From: Rhodothermaeota bacterium MED-G19
Lineage (GTDB): Bacteria > Bacteroidota > Bacteroidia > Cytophagales > MED-G16
NCBI GenBank assembly: GCA_002457315.1
Contig: NTKI01000005.1
Coordinates: 1 to 64,000 of the forward strand
Direction of reading: 5' to 3'
Length of the DNA: 64,000 nucleotides
A program made the translations under genes and the position numbers. This document shows, piece by piece, positions 1 to 9,033 of this stretch. Each line of letters opens with the position of its first letter. The first letter of the stretch is position 1. The notes under the pieces were generated by a model that was not told where the DNA came from, searched no databases, and was given only the letters and a program-made list of their open reading frames with translations.

Positions 1-71
1 AAAAATTTATATATTTGTGTACTCGTGAGGGGTTTTATTTTTGGTTTACTTTAGGGTTTACTTTTATAAAC
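1..71. other. Left-edge non-coding stretch with a short tandem repeat
   Basis: No gene is visible before the stop codon of the minus-strand tyrA. The stretch contains an imperfect tandem repeat of about 12 bases (ggtttactttag then ggtttactttta, about 42-66). Just inside the tyrA 3' end (about 98-125) is a sequence that resembles the antisense of a tRNA T-arm and acceptor end; this is treated as a separate finding. Function is unknown. Confidence 0.4.
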
Positions 72-941
72 TCACTCCTTATTTTTTGTGCGTTTTCTGG
101 GTGCTTGCGAGGATTTGAACTCTGCCATCTTATCTACTAAGAAATTACTTTGTTCTATCATACTTGGCATGTGTTTCTTTAGATATTTTCTATTTTCAAT
201 AAAATTTTTCTTAAAACTTTCATAGTCTTTATTATCTACTAATGATGATATCTCCTTAGATGTATCTAAATACATATCTATCACTTCTTTATTTATAGGA
301 TTATCCATTATGATATTAGTGTATAGATTCTCATCACCACCAGTTATTCTTGATGAAAAGGAAATATTTGACTGGTAAATAGGGCTACAGATATCCATGA
401 TTTTATCTAGGTCTAGATTCATTTTTTTCATAGCAGTTGTAAAACAGACGTGAGAGAAATGTGTCATTCCCTGAATTAGGCTCATATATCTATCATGCTC
501 TTCAAAATCTTTAAGCTGTGTTATTTTAAGGTCAAGTTTTTCAAAAATTTTATCAATATAGATATGCTTTTCTGAGGCATTAACTGGTATTGTCACAATA
601 TTTTGTCCATTGAAATTATTTAAAGGTCCAAATAGGGGATGGCAAGAAATAAATTCAAATTCACAGTCTTTAACCTGATCTGATAAGATTGATTTCACAG
701 AGGTGAAGTCACTAAATATCTGTTCTTTAGAAATATTATTTTTTATTCTATTATAAACTGATACTGTCTGATCTATAGGTACTGATAAAATTATCCAGTC
801 ACAATTGTCTAAAATATAGTCTTCTTTATCAGGGCTTCTTTCGTCTGAGACTGAAACTTTTAAGCCTATACCCTCAAAGGCATTTTTGAAAGCTGTCCCC
901 ATTTTTCCTGTGCCACCAATAATTCCAATATTATTTATCAT
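72..941 (-). CDS. tyrA: Prephenate dehydrogenase
   Basis: Oxidises prephenate to 4-hydroxyphenylpyruvate in cytoplasmic tyrosine synthesis. The N-terminus has a Rossmann dinucleotide-binding loop (GGTGKMG, residues 9-15), followed by a DWIILSVPI strand and the SCHPLFGP motif (about residue 99), which carries the family's active-site histidine. The helical C-terminal half fits the dimerisation domain. At 289 residues it is a monofunctional enzyme with no chorismate mutase or ACT domain. The last 15 or so residues form a basic, low-complexity tail (SSQAPRKRTKNKE) that is not part of the normal fold and overlaps the tRNA-like sequence at the left edge. The next gene upstream on this strand is the zinc-ribbon ORF, 37 bases away. 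Assignment is firm; I infer that the tail is an add-on. Confidence 0.9.
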   Translation of the reverse strand: MINNIGIIGGTGKMGTAFKNAFEGIGLKVSVSDERSPDKEDYILDNCDWIILSVPIDQTVSVYNRIKNNISKEQIFSDFTSVKSILSDQVKDCEFEFISCHPLFGPLNNFNGQNIVTIPVNASEKHIYIDKIFEKLDLKITQLKDFEEHDRYMSLIQGMTHFSHVCFTTAMKKMNLDLDKIMDICSPIYQSNISFSSRITGGDENLYTNIIMDNPINKEVIDMYLDTSKEISSLVDNKDYESFKKNFIENRKYLKKHMPSMIEQSNFLVDKMAEFKSSQAPRKRTKNKE

Positions 942-978
942 CAGATTCTATTATTTCTGGCAAATATATTCAAGAAAA

Positions 979-1170
979 TTATATGTTACATGACATATCT
1001 ACACCACAACATTGAGGTGATTTAATCATACCTTCACATTTAGGACACTTAGAAACTTGTACATTAGAACCGTCGTCAACAGTAATATTACCATTAACAA
1101 GAGGTTCGTCACACTTAGCACAACTAGCATTTACAGCCATCCCACATTTATCACATTTATATGTTTCCAT
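979..1170 (-). CDS. Small double zinc-ribbon protein
   Basis: A 63-residue protein with paired cysteine knuckles: CDKC (residues 6-9), CAKC (17-20), CPKC (42-45) and a final CCGVDMSC (54-61). This is enough for two zinc- or iron-binding ribbons. No signal peptide, so probably cytoplasmic. Similar tiny CxxC proteins are widespread in Bacteroidota and usually left as hypothetical; no function can be assigned from sequence. It lies just upstream of tyrA on the same strand and could be co-transcribed. A rubredoxin-like electron-transfer role or a nucleic-acid-binding role are both possible. Confidence 0.75.
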   Translation of the reverse strand: METYKCDKCGMAVNASCAKCDEPLVNGNITVDDGSNVQVSKCPKCEGMIKSPQCCGVDMSCNI

Positions 1171-1249
1171 AGTATTTATTTTAATGACATTTTTTTATGA
1201 TTTTAAATATGGTGAAAAAAATGTAATTTTAATAAATTAACCTAGACAA

Positions 1250-2887
1250 ATGTATTTTAATAAAAAATCTATTCTGGTAATATATTTCATATTAATTGCT
1301 GGAAATTTAATTTCTAAAGACCCTTATCCTAAAAATCCCAATATTGATATATTGAATTATTCATTTGAACTTCATCTTAATGATGCAAATGACATTATAC
1401 ACGGAATAACAAACATTACTCTTCACATAAAACCAAATGAAGATAATGTAAGACTTGATTTGATTTCAAAAAATAATGATGGGAAGGGCATGAGTGTAAA
1501 AAACATTTTATTTAATGGAAATAATATTCCATTTACACATACTGATAATGTAATAAATATTAACACTGAAGGTATAAAATATAATATCTCAGATGTTATA
1601 ACTGTCGAATATGAAGGTATACCTATCACCGGTCTAATAATTGGTCCTAATATGCATGGAGACAGAACTTTTTTTAGTGATAACTGGCCAAATAAGGCTA
1701 GAAATTGGCTTCCTCTTGTAGATCATCCTTATGACAAATCAACATCGGATTTTATAGTTATTGCACCAAATCACTACCAGGTCATATCAAATGGTCTTTT
1801 AGTTGAAGAAACAAATATTAATAAAGATCTTAAGAAAACTCACTGGAGACAATCAGTTCCAATTTCATGTTGGTTGTATGCGATTGGTGTAGCTCAATTT
1901 GCTGTTGACTATGTAGATTATTTTGATGGGAAGTCAATACAGACCTGGGTTTATAAACAAGATAGAGATAAAGGTTTCTATGATTTTAAAGTTCCGACAA
2001 AACATACATTAGAGTTTTTCTCAGACTATGTAGGTCCATTTGCTTACGAAAAGTTAGCCAACGTGCAAACTAATAGTGTAAAAGGAGGTATGGAATCTGC
2101 AACAGCTATATTCTATAGTGATGTGTCGGTGACCGGAGATAGAAGTGAAAGGTGGAGAAATGTAATTATTCATGAAGTTGCCCACCAGTGGTTTGGAAAT
2201 TGTGTTACAGAATATGATTGGGATGATGTATGGTTAAGTGAAGGTTTTGCTACATATTTCACTTTGATGTTTAGAGAACATGCTTACGGAAGAGATGACT
2301 TTGTTAAGGGTTTAAATAATGCTAAAGAGAGTGTTTATAATTTTTATAAAGACAATAAAGATGCTTCAATCATTCATGATAATCTTAAGGATATGAAAGA
2401 TGTACTAACATATAACATTCAATACCAAAAAGGAGCCTGGACACTTCATATGTTAAGAAATCTTATTGGTGAAGATGCATTTAGACAAGGAATTAGAAAT
2501 TATTATAAGAAATATTTTAATTTAAATACTACCACAGATCAATTTAAATATGAGATGGAAAAAGTATCTAATGTCGATTTAGATAAATTTTTTGATCAGT
2601 GGCTATATAAAGGAGGAATGTTAATTATTGATTCGGATTGGAAATATAACCAGAAGAATAATGAAATAGAGATTTCAATGGACCAGGTTCAAGATGATGG
2701 TTATCTATTTGACATGCCAATTGAGATTATGTTAACTTTTGAAAATAAATCTCCCCAGATAGAATCAATACATTTAGATAAGAAATCAAAGAAATTTATT
2801 ATATCTTCAGAAAATAAACCAAAAGAAATTAAAATAGATCCATCAGTTAAGTTATTAGCGAGGTGGTCTATTAATGAATTAAATTAA
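1250..2887 (+). CDS. Secreted M1-family zinc aminopeptidase
   Basis: Exported peptidase of the M1 (gluzincin) family, expected to remove N-terminal residues from peptides in the periplasm or outside. Residues 1-22 form a signal peptide. A beta-rich N-terminal domain leads to the substrate-binding motif GGMES (a variant of GAMEN), then HEVAH with H308, E309 and H312, and the third zinc ligand E331 in WLSEGF, 18 residues on. The YQKG tyrosine that stabilises the transition state is present near residue 399. At 545 residues it lacks the large C-terminal helical domain of PepN, as in other short bacterial M1 enzymes. First gene of a plus-strand run; the next starts 6 bases after its stop. Confidence 0.9.
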   Translation: MYFNKKSILVIYFILIAGNLISKDPYPKNPNIDILNYSFELHLNDANDIIHGITNITLHIKPNEDNVRLDLISKNNDGKGMSVKNILFNGNNIPFTHTDNVININTEGIKYNISDVITVEYEGIPITGLIIGPNMHGDRTFFSDNWPNKARNWLPLVDHPYDKSTSDFIVIAPNHYQVISNGLLVEETNINKDLKKTHWRQSVPISCWLYAIGVAQFAVDYVDYFDGKSIQTWVYKQDRDKGFYDFKVPTKHTLEFFSDYVGPFAYEKLANVQTNSVKGGMESATAIFYSDVSVTGDRSERWRNVIIHEVAHQWFGNCVTEYDWDDVWLSEGFATYFTLMFREHAYGRDDFVKGLNNAKESVYNFYKDNKDASIIHDNLKDMKDVLTYNIQYQKGAWTLHMLRNLIGEDAFRQGIRNYYKKYFNLNTTTDQFKYEMEKVSNVDLDKFFDQWLYKGGMLIIDSDWKYNQKNNEIEISMDQVQDDGYLFDMPIEIMLTFENKSPQIESIHLDKKSKKFIISSENKPKEIKIDPSVKLLARWSINELN

Positions 2888-2893
2888 TTAGTT

Positions 2894-4885
2894 ATGAAAG
2901 TATTATTAACATTTATGTTGCTATTTGCAACTATATTAACACAAGCTCAAGAAAAGTCTATAGTCTCAGATTTAGATAATTTAAAATTAAAAATTGGTGA
3001 AAGTTATACACCTTCAACATATGTGATTGATTCCAAAAGTAACACCTCAGATTGTGATAGAATGATTTATTATAATAAAAGGGGAGTATTCAGTACTGCT
3101 CAGTCTATAACTGTAGATAATAGCTCTGGAAAAATAACTGCTAATAAACCTGGGGTCCATGAAGTTGTAGCAATATGTTATGGTCAAGATAAGAAGAGAA
3201 TAAGTAGAACATTTCAGGTCAGTGTGGAATATCCAAAAGTAAAAGAAATTAAAGTATCTCTGAATATTGACAAAGTATATACAGGAACATATTTACCAAT
3301 CTCTTATGAGGTAATTGATGAGATGGGTTTTGTGAGAAATGATGTTAACTTCGATTTAACCTCTTCTGGAGGAATTCTAGAGATTGATCCAATTAATAAT
3401 ATTAAAGCTGTCAAATCAGGTAATACTACTCTTGAAGCTACATTTGAAGGGATCACGGGTAGGATTAATGTAGAAGTTATTAAAAATCCTGTGTCAAGTA
3501 TAAAATTAACATCAAATAATAACCAATTAAGAACTGGTGATGTTGCTCAGTTAACTGCTATCGCTCTAGATAAGAAAGGAAATGAAATTAGTGATATTCC
3601 TTTTGAATATACTTTTAAAGGAAAGTCATATGATAAGAGTAATACCGCATCAGGTTTAATAAATAATGAAGGTAGGTTTGTAGCTGATGTTGCTGGAGAG
3701 TATTTAGTTACTGCTTCAATTGGTAACATCACTAATAGTCAAGCATTCAAAGTATTTGAGAGAAATGTAAAAAGAGATGTTGTTAAGGTAGGCACAGGAC
3801 TTGTAAGCGATAAACACACATCAGATTTTTGGGTCTTTGAAGGTGTAGATGGAAAAGATTATGCTGTTACTGGAACTTGGGGAGCGGATGGCACTACATA
3901 CTTCTGGGATGTAACAGATCCTTCAAATATTATAAAGATTGATAGTGTACAAGTTGATGCGAGGACTGTTAATGATGTTAAGGTTTCTGAAGATGGTAGA
4001 ATCTGTATTATAGGTAGAGAAGGTGCTTCAAATAGAAAAAATGGAATTATTATTATAGATGTCTCAAATCCGCGTGATGTTCAAATTATTTCTGAATACA
4101 CGACTAACCTTACTGGAGGTGTCCATAATATCTTTATATATCAAAATCATGTGTATGCACTTAGTGGAGGTCAAAAATATTACATTTTAAATATCGAAGA
4201 TCCAAAGAATCCTAAAGAAGTAGGAATGTTTGAATTAGGTAAAGGAGGTCAGGCTATACATGATGTGTGGATAGAAGACGGAATTGCTTACTCTTCAAAC
4301 TGGAGAGATGGAGTTTATCTAGTTGATGTTGGAAATGGTATAGCAGGTGGTTCACCATCAAATCCTGTAGCATTTGGTAATTATAATTATGCAAGCGGGG
4401 CCCATCATGCAACATTTCCGTTTAAAAGTAAGTCAACGGGTAAATTTTATACTGTTTTAGGAGACGAGATTTTCCCTAAAGGAATTGATGTAAATTCTCC
4501 AAATGAAACTGCTGGTTTTCTTCATTTTGTTGATTTTTCTGATATAGATAACCCTAAAGAAGTTGCAAGATATGAACTTCCAGGTCATGGTTCTCATAAC
4601 TACTGGATAGATGGTGATATATTATACGTGGCAATGTATTCAGGAGGAATAAGGATAGTAGATATAAGTGGTGATCTTATGGGGGATCTCTATAAGCAGG
4701 GTAGAGAAATAGGGTATATTTTAACCGGTAGTAAAGATAGCTATATACCATTTGCAACCATGGCTTGGGGTGCACAATTATATAAAGGTTATGTTTTCTA
4801 TTCTGACTGGAACAGTGGTCTAGGATCTGCAAAGGTTATGCCTATAAAACCAGATAATTCTAAAGTAAATCAATATTTAAATTAG
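2894..4885 (+). CDS. Secreted LVIVD-repeat protein with Ig-like domains
   Basis: Signal peptide (MKVLLTFMLLFATILTQAQ) followed by about three bacterial Ig-like (BIG2-type) domains, roughly residues 25-290, recognisable by strands such as SGNTTLEATFEGITG. The remainder (about 300-650) is built of LVIVD-type repeats of the form DVSNPRDVQIISEY, DIEDPKNPKEVGMFEL, DFSDIDNPKEVARYEL and VDIS, which fold as a beta-propeller. The family is surface or periplasmic and of unknown substrate. It sits between an M1 peptidase and a second propeller protein with almost no spacing, so the three are likely one transcript and may act together outside the cell. Domain reading is good; function is unknown. Confidence 0.8.
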   Translation: MKVLLTFMLLFATILTQAQEKSIVSDLDNLKLKIGESYTPSTYVIDSKSNTSDCDRMIYYNKRGVFSTAQSITVDNSSGKITANKPGVHEVVAICYGQDKKRISRTFQVSVEYPKVKEIKVSLNIDKVYTGTYLPISYEVIDEMGFVRNDVNFDLTSSGGILEIDPINNIKAVKSGNTTLEATFEGITGRINVEVIKNPVSSIKLTSNNNQLRTGDVAQLTAIALDKKGNEISDIPFEYTFKGKSYDKSNTASGLINNEGRFVADVAGEYLVTASIGNITNSQAFKVFERNVKRDVVKVGTGLVSDKHTSDFWVFEGVDGKDYAVTGTWGADGTTYFWDVTDPSNIIKIDSVQVDARTVNDVKVSEDGRICIIGREGASNRKNGIIIIDVSNPRDVQIISEYTTNLTGGVHNIFIYQNHVYALSGGQKYYILNIEDPKNPKEVGMFELGKGGQAIHDVWIEDGIAYSSNWRDGVYLVDVGNGIAGGSPSNPVAFGNYNYASGAHHATFPFKSKSTGKFYTVLGDEIFPKGIDVNSPNETAGFLHFVDFSDIDNPKEVARYELPGHGSHNYWIDGDILYVAMYSGGIRIVDISGDLMGDLYKQGREIGYILTGSKDSYIPFATMAWGAQLYKGYVFYSDWNSGLGSAKVMPIKPDNSKVNQYLN

Positions 4886-4888
4886 GTC

Positions 4889-5992
4889 ATGATTAGAAAT
4901 TTTGTTTTAATATTTCTGCTAGCATCAAACTATTTATATTCATCTACAGATAACTACTATTTATATGTAGCCTCAGAGTCTGATGATGTTGTCTCTTTGC
5001 TCAGATTTGATGGTAATGAAATTAAAGAAATTGAAAGAATTGATGTTGGAATAATGCCAACTGAAATAGAGGGTCCACATGGAATTACAGTTGATCCTAG
5101 TGGAGATTTTTGGTATTTGTCTTTAGCACATGGAAGTCCTTTTGGAAGCTTGGTTAAATATTCTACTGAAACAAATAAAGCATTGTCAAAAACTAATTTG
5201 GGTCTTTTCCCGGCATCTATGCAGGTCTCACCATCTACGGGTTTATTGTACTGTGTTAATTTTAATTTACACGGAGATATGAAACCTAGTACTGTATCAG
5301 TTGTTGACCCTGAGTTAATGGTTGAAATCAAACAGATTACTACTGGTTCAATGCCTCATGGTTCTAGGCTATCTCCTGACGGATTATTTCAATACTCAGT
5401 GGCAATGATGTCTGGTGAATTGTTTGAGATTGATGCTATATCCCTTGAGGTTACAAGGAAACTAGATCTAGATAAAAAAATGGATCATTCATCTATGAAT
5501 CACTCTTCAATGGATCATTCATCTCATAATATGATGAACTCTATGAAACACTCTAAAGTTAAACCTACTTGGGTTATTCCTCATCCATCAGAAAATACTG
5601 CTTATGTAGCAGGAAATGGTTCTAATGAAATAATTGAGGTTAATCTTGATGATTGGTCAATTACTAATAGATTTAAAACTGGAAAAGGTCCATACAATGT
5701 TGAAATAACTCCTAATGGTAAATACTTAGTAGTAACTATAAAAGGGGAGGGAAGTACATCAATTTTTGATTTAGTTAATAAGAAAATGGTTTCAAATTTA
5801 AAAAACTCAACAAATGTTTCTCATGGTATTGCATTATCTCCAGATAATAAATATGCATTTATTTCAGTTGAAGGAGTAGGGGGAGAACCTGGGGTTGTTG
5901 ATGTTATTAACTTAGAAACTCTCAAATTAATTTCATCTGTAAATGTTGGAAAACAGGCTGGTGGAATAGCTTTTTGGAAAATATCTGACTAA
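4889..5992 (+). CDS. Secreted YncE-like beta-propeller with Met/His-rich insert
   Basis: Signal peptide (about residues 1-18) and repeats of the YVTN/YncE type, for example GPHGITVDPSGDFWY, GSMPHGSRLSPDG, GPYNVEITPNGKYLV and VSHGIALSPDNKYA, which predict a seven-bladed periplasmic propeller. Between blades (residues about 197-221) is an insert made of repeated MDHSS/MNHSS units and rich in Met and His, like copper-binding stretches of CopA/CopB-type proteins. I infer metal binding, most likely Cu(I), which is not proven. Only 3 bases separate it from the preceding LVIVD gene; the GH3 gene follows after 36 bases. Confidence 0.8.
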   Translation: MIRNFVLIFLLASNYLYSSTDNYYLYVASESDDVVSLLRFDGNEIKEIERIDVGIMPTEIEGPHGITVDPSGDFWYLSLAHGSPFGSLVKYSTETNKALSKTNLGLFPASMQVSPSTGLLYCVNFNLHGDMKPSTVSVVDPELMVEIKQITTGSMPHGSRLSPDGLFQYSVAMMSGELFEIDAISLEVTRKLDLDKKMDHSSMNHSSMDHSSHNMMNSMKHSKVKPTWVIPHPSENTAYVAGNGSNEIIEVNLDDWSITNRFKTGKGPYNVEITPNGKYLVVTIKGEGSTSIFDLVNKKMVSNLKNSTNVSHGIALSPDNKYAFISVEGVGGEPGVVDVINLETLKLISSVNVGKQAGGIAFWKISD

Positions 5993-6028
5993 ATTGCCAA
6001 AAAAAATTAATAATAAAATTTAGTTTCA

Positions 6029-8314
6029 ATGAGATTCCTATTTCTAATTCTTTTTATTGTGTCATGTAATATGAAAAATGATTTTTCAGAAATTGACGAA
6101 AGAGCTAATAAAATTTTATCATCACTATCATTAGAAGATAAAATTGGACAAATGACTCAAATTAATTTGACAGTGATTGCTAAAGGTCCAAACAAATGGT
6201 CTTCTTCATTTCCAATGGAGATTGATCCTAAAAAAGCTAGAAAGGCTCTTGTAGACTTTAAAGTTGGTTCTGTTCTTAATACAATTAATAATACTGCTCA
6301 AAAACCTGAGACCTGGTTCAATACTATAAGTGACATTCAAGAACTTGCTATGAACGATACTGAGTCCAAAATACCAGTAATATATGGTATTGATGCAATT
6401 CATGGTACTACATACACTGATGGAGCAACAATGTTTCCGCAACAAATAACTACAGCTGCAAGCTGGAATCCAGAAAATGCTTACAATATGGCACTAGTAA
6501 GTGCTTACGAAACAAGAGCTTCAGGTATTCCATGGAATTTTTCTCCAGTACTTGATTTAGGTATAGATCCAAGATTTTCTAGACAATTTGAGACTTTTGG
6601 TGAAGACCCATTATTAGTTGAAAGGTTTGGTGTTGAAATGATAAAAGGATATCAGGGATTAAACAATGATGTATCTAATAAATATAGTGTAGCCGCATGT
6701 ATGAAACACTTTGTTGGGTATCATGCAACGATATCAGGAAAGGATAGAACACCTGCTTATATACCTGATAATGTATTAAAAGAATTCCATATTGAACCAT
6801 TTAAAAAAGCTATAGAGGCAGGCGCTAAGAGTATCATGATCAATTCTGGACTTATAAACGGTGTCCCAGCTCATGCAAGCTATGATCTGATGATTAACAC
6901 TTTGAGAAATGAGTTAGGATTTGAGGGCGTAATCTTAACAGATTGGGAGGATATAAGAAAGTTACATGATAGAGATAAAGTTGCTGAAAGTCAAAAAGAA
7001 GCTGTAAAAATGGCAATAAATGCAGGAATAGATATGTCAATGGTACCTTATGAGTATGAACAATTTGTTAATGACTTATTAAATCTAGTAAGAGAAGGGG
7101 AGGTCAGTGAGTCGAGGATAGATGATGCTGTTTTAAGAATATTAAAATTAAAGTTAGAATTAGGGTTATTTGAAAATCCAGTTACTAATTATAAAGATTT
7201 TGATGATTTTGGATCTAAAAAGCATCATCAATTGGCTTATAAAGCAGCATCTGAGTCTATAACTCTTTTGAAAAACGATGATAAAATATTACCAATTACA
7301 GGCAAACCGAAACTTTTGGTAGTTGGTCCTAATGGTAATAATATGAGAACATTAAATGGAGCCTGGTCATATTCTTGGCAAGGTGATTTAACTGATAGGT
7401 TTGCTGGTGAATATAATACAATCTATGAGGCAATTAGTAATGTATATGGTAAAAGTAACGTGAAATACGTTTCTGGAGTATCTTATAAAGAAAATGGTGC
7501 TTACTATGAGATGGTAGAAGATGACATTGATTTAGCTTTAAATGAAGCTAAAAAATCAGATTATATTATATTATGTCTAGGCGAAAGTACTTATACTGAG
7601 AAACCAGGTGATTTAAATGACTTGAATTTACATAAACTTCAACTAAAGTTAGCTAAGAAAATGGCTCAATCTGGAAAGCCAGTTATATTAATTTTAAATT
7701 TAGGTAGACCAAGGTTAATCTCTGATATTGAGTCACTTATGAGTTCGGTAGTTAATGTTTATTTACCTGGAAATTTTGGTGGTGATGCACTTGCTGATAT
7801 TTTATCAGGTAAAGTAAACCCATCAGGAAAACTACCATATACTTATCCTTTATACCCAAATTCATTACTTCCATATTATTATAAACCATCAGAGGTTCAA
7901 AATAATGCTCAAGGAGCTTATAATTATATAGGTGAGGTAAATAACCTTTATAATTTCGGCTTTGGTTTAAGTTATTCTGATTTTAAATATGGAGACTTAA
8001 GATTAGACAAAGACACATATAACATTGATGATACTATAAAAGTTTCTATTTCTGTATCAAATACTAGTGATATTGATGGTTTTGAGACTGTACAGTTATA
8101 TTCATCTGATCTTTATGCGTCTATAACTCCAGATGTTAAGAGATTAAGAGAATTTAGTAAAATAAATATTAATGCTAGAGAATCAGTTTTAGTTGAATTT
8201 TATTTACCTGTGAGTGAATTAGCTTTTGCAAATGCTCAAAATGTATTTGTAGTAGAGCCTGGTAAGTTTAAAATATCAATATCTAACTTATCTAAAGAAA
8301 TTAGTGTTTTGTAA
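6029..8314 (+). CDS. bglX: GH3 family beta-glucosidase lipoprotein
   Basis: Exo-acting glycoside hydrolase of family 3, probably a beta-glucosidase anchored in the envelope and releasing glucose from oligosaccharides such as laminarin products. The N-terminus (FLFLILFIVSC) ends in a lipobox with Cys13. The TIM-barrel domain has the KHFVGY and GVILTDWED motifs; D305 is the expected nucleophile. The second alpha/beta domain and a C-terminal fibronectin III-like domain (about 650-761) complete the BglX layout at the usual length of about 760. The preference for beta-glucosides is inferred from resemblance to BglX. It follows the propeller genes on the same strand. Confidence 0.9.
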   Translation: MRFLFLILFIVSCNMKNDFSEIDERANKILSSLSLEDKIGQMTQINLTVIAKGPNKWSSSFPMEIDPKKARKALVDFKVGSVLNTINNTAQKPETWFNTISDIQELAMNDTESKIPVIYGIDAIHGTTYTDGATMFPQQITTAASWNPENAYNMALVSAYETRASGIPWNFSPVLDLGIDPRFSRQFETFGEDPLLVERFGVEMIKGYQGLNNDVSNKYSVAACMKHFVGYHATISGKDRTPAYIPDNVLKEFHIEPFKKAIEAGAKSIMINSGLINGVPAHASYDLMINTLRNELGFEGVILTDWEDIRKLHDRDKVAESQKEAVKMAINAGIDMSMVPYEYEQFVNDLLNLVREGEVSESRIDDAVLRILKLKLELGLFENPVTNYKDFDDFGSKKHHQLAYKAASESITLLKNDDKILPITGKPKLLVVGPNGNNMRTLNGAWSYSWQGDLTDRFAGEYNTIYEAISNVYGKSNVKYVSGVSYKENGAYYEMVEDDIDLALNEAKKSDYIILCLGESTYTEKPGDLNDLNLHKLQLKLAKKMAQSGKPVILILNLGRPRLISDIESLMSSVVNVYLPGNFGGDALADILSGKVNPSGKLPYTYPLYPNSLLPYYYKPSEVQNNAQGAYNYIGEVNNLYNFGFGLSYSDFKYGDLRLDKDTYNIDDTIKVSISVSNTSDIDGFETVQLYSSDLYASITPDVKRLREFSKININARESVLVEFYLPVSELAFANAQNVFVVEPGKFKISISNLSKEISVL

Positions 8315-8355
8315 TAATTGTTATATAATTTATATTATGTTAAATAGGATGTTTC

Positions 8356-8817
8356 ATGAATAGTTTAATAATACTGATGTTTATTTTAGTTAATACCAAT
8401 GATAAGAAGGAAATTAATAAGGTATTAGATGATTTACATTATTATGCTAGTAAGGCAGATGGTAAAAATTATTTTAATTTATTTGATGAAGATGCTGTCT
8501 TCTTTGGTACTGATTCAAAAGAAAGATGGCCAATAGCAGAATTTAAAACTTATACAACGGAAAGATTTTCTGATGGTATTGGTTGGACTTATTATCCAAT
8601 AAATAGAAATATTTATATTGATAAAGATAAAAACACAGCTTGGTTTGATGAAGAATTAAATAATGATAAATATGGTGTATTTAGAGGAACAGGTGTTTTA
8701 ATTAAGACTGAAAACGGATGGAAAATATCACAGTATAACTTATTATTACCTATACCAAATGAACTATTAATTGATTATTCTAACGAAATTAAAATGTTTT
8801 TAAGAAATGATAATTAA
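8356..8817 (+). CDS. SnoaL-like (NTF2-fold) protein
   Basis: Small protein of 153 residues with a hydrophobic N-terminus that may act as a signal, then an NTF2/SnoaL-type domain: helix HYYASKADGKNYFNLF, DEDAVFFGTDSKERW, and strands ending in GWKISQYN. Bacteroidota carry many such proteins (SnoaL_3/DUF4440 type), often next to hydrolases, without a known reaction. It follows the GH3 gene after 41 bases, and its end overlaps the next ORF by 11 bases, which suggests coupled translation. Confidence 0.7.
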   Translation: MNSLIILMFILVNTNDKKEINKVLDDLHYYASKADGKNYFNLFDEDAVFFGTDSKERWPIAEFKTYTTERFSDGIGWTYYPINRNIYIDKDKNTAWFDEELNNDKYGVFRGTGVLIKTENGWKISQYNLLLPIPNELLIDYSNEIKMFLRNDN

Positions 8818-9025
8818 AATAATTAGATGGGGACTTAGACTCCACTCATTTTTTCATTTATTTGAATTCTTTTCGGCATTATATGAAGAAGCTTATATAA
8901 CAGCTAGCATAGCTTTTACTGCGGCTGTTATTGAGATATTAGCTAGTATTTATTTACCAAAAGAGCATATACACCTCAAAGGATTAATATCGGATGTTCA
9001 CGAAGACTGTGATGATGACAAATAG
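8807..9025 (+). CDS. Small membrane protein
   Basis: A 72-residue protein with one clear membrane segment (about residues 31-49, ITASIAFTAAVIEILASIYL) preceded by an amphipathic aromatic helix, and a soluble C-terminus rich in His, Asp and one Cys (EHIHLKG, HEDCDDD). It starts inside the end of the SnoaL-like gene in another frame and is the last gene of the plus-strand run before a convergent minus-strand gene 8 bases away. I do not recognise the family. The acidic/His tail could bind metal, which is only a guess. Confidence 0.55.
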   Translation: MIIKIIRWGLRLHSFFHLFEFFSALYEEAYITASIAFTAAVIEILASIYLPKEHIHLKGLISDVHEDCDDDK

Positions 9026-9033
9026 TTGAAAAG

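Noticed and set aside
98-130. A tRNA gene on the minus strand
   Set aside because: Only the T-arm and acceptor-like end can be seen, the T-stem has mismatches, and the D and anticodon arms are missing.
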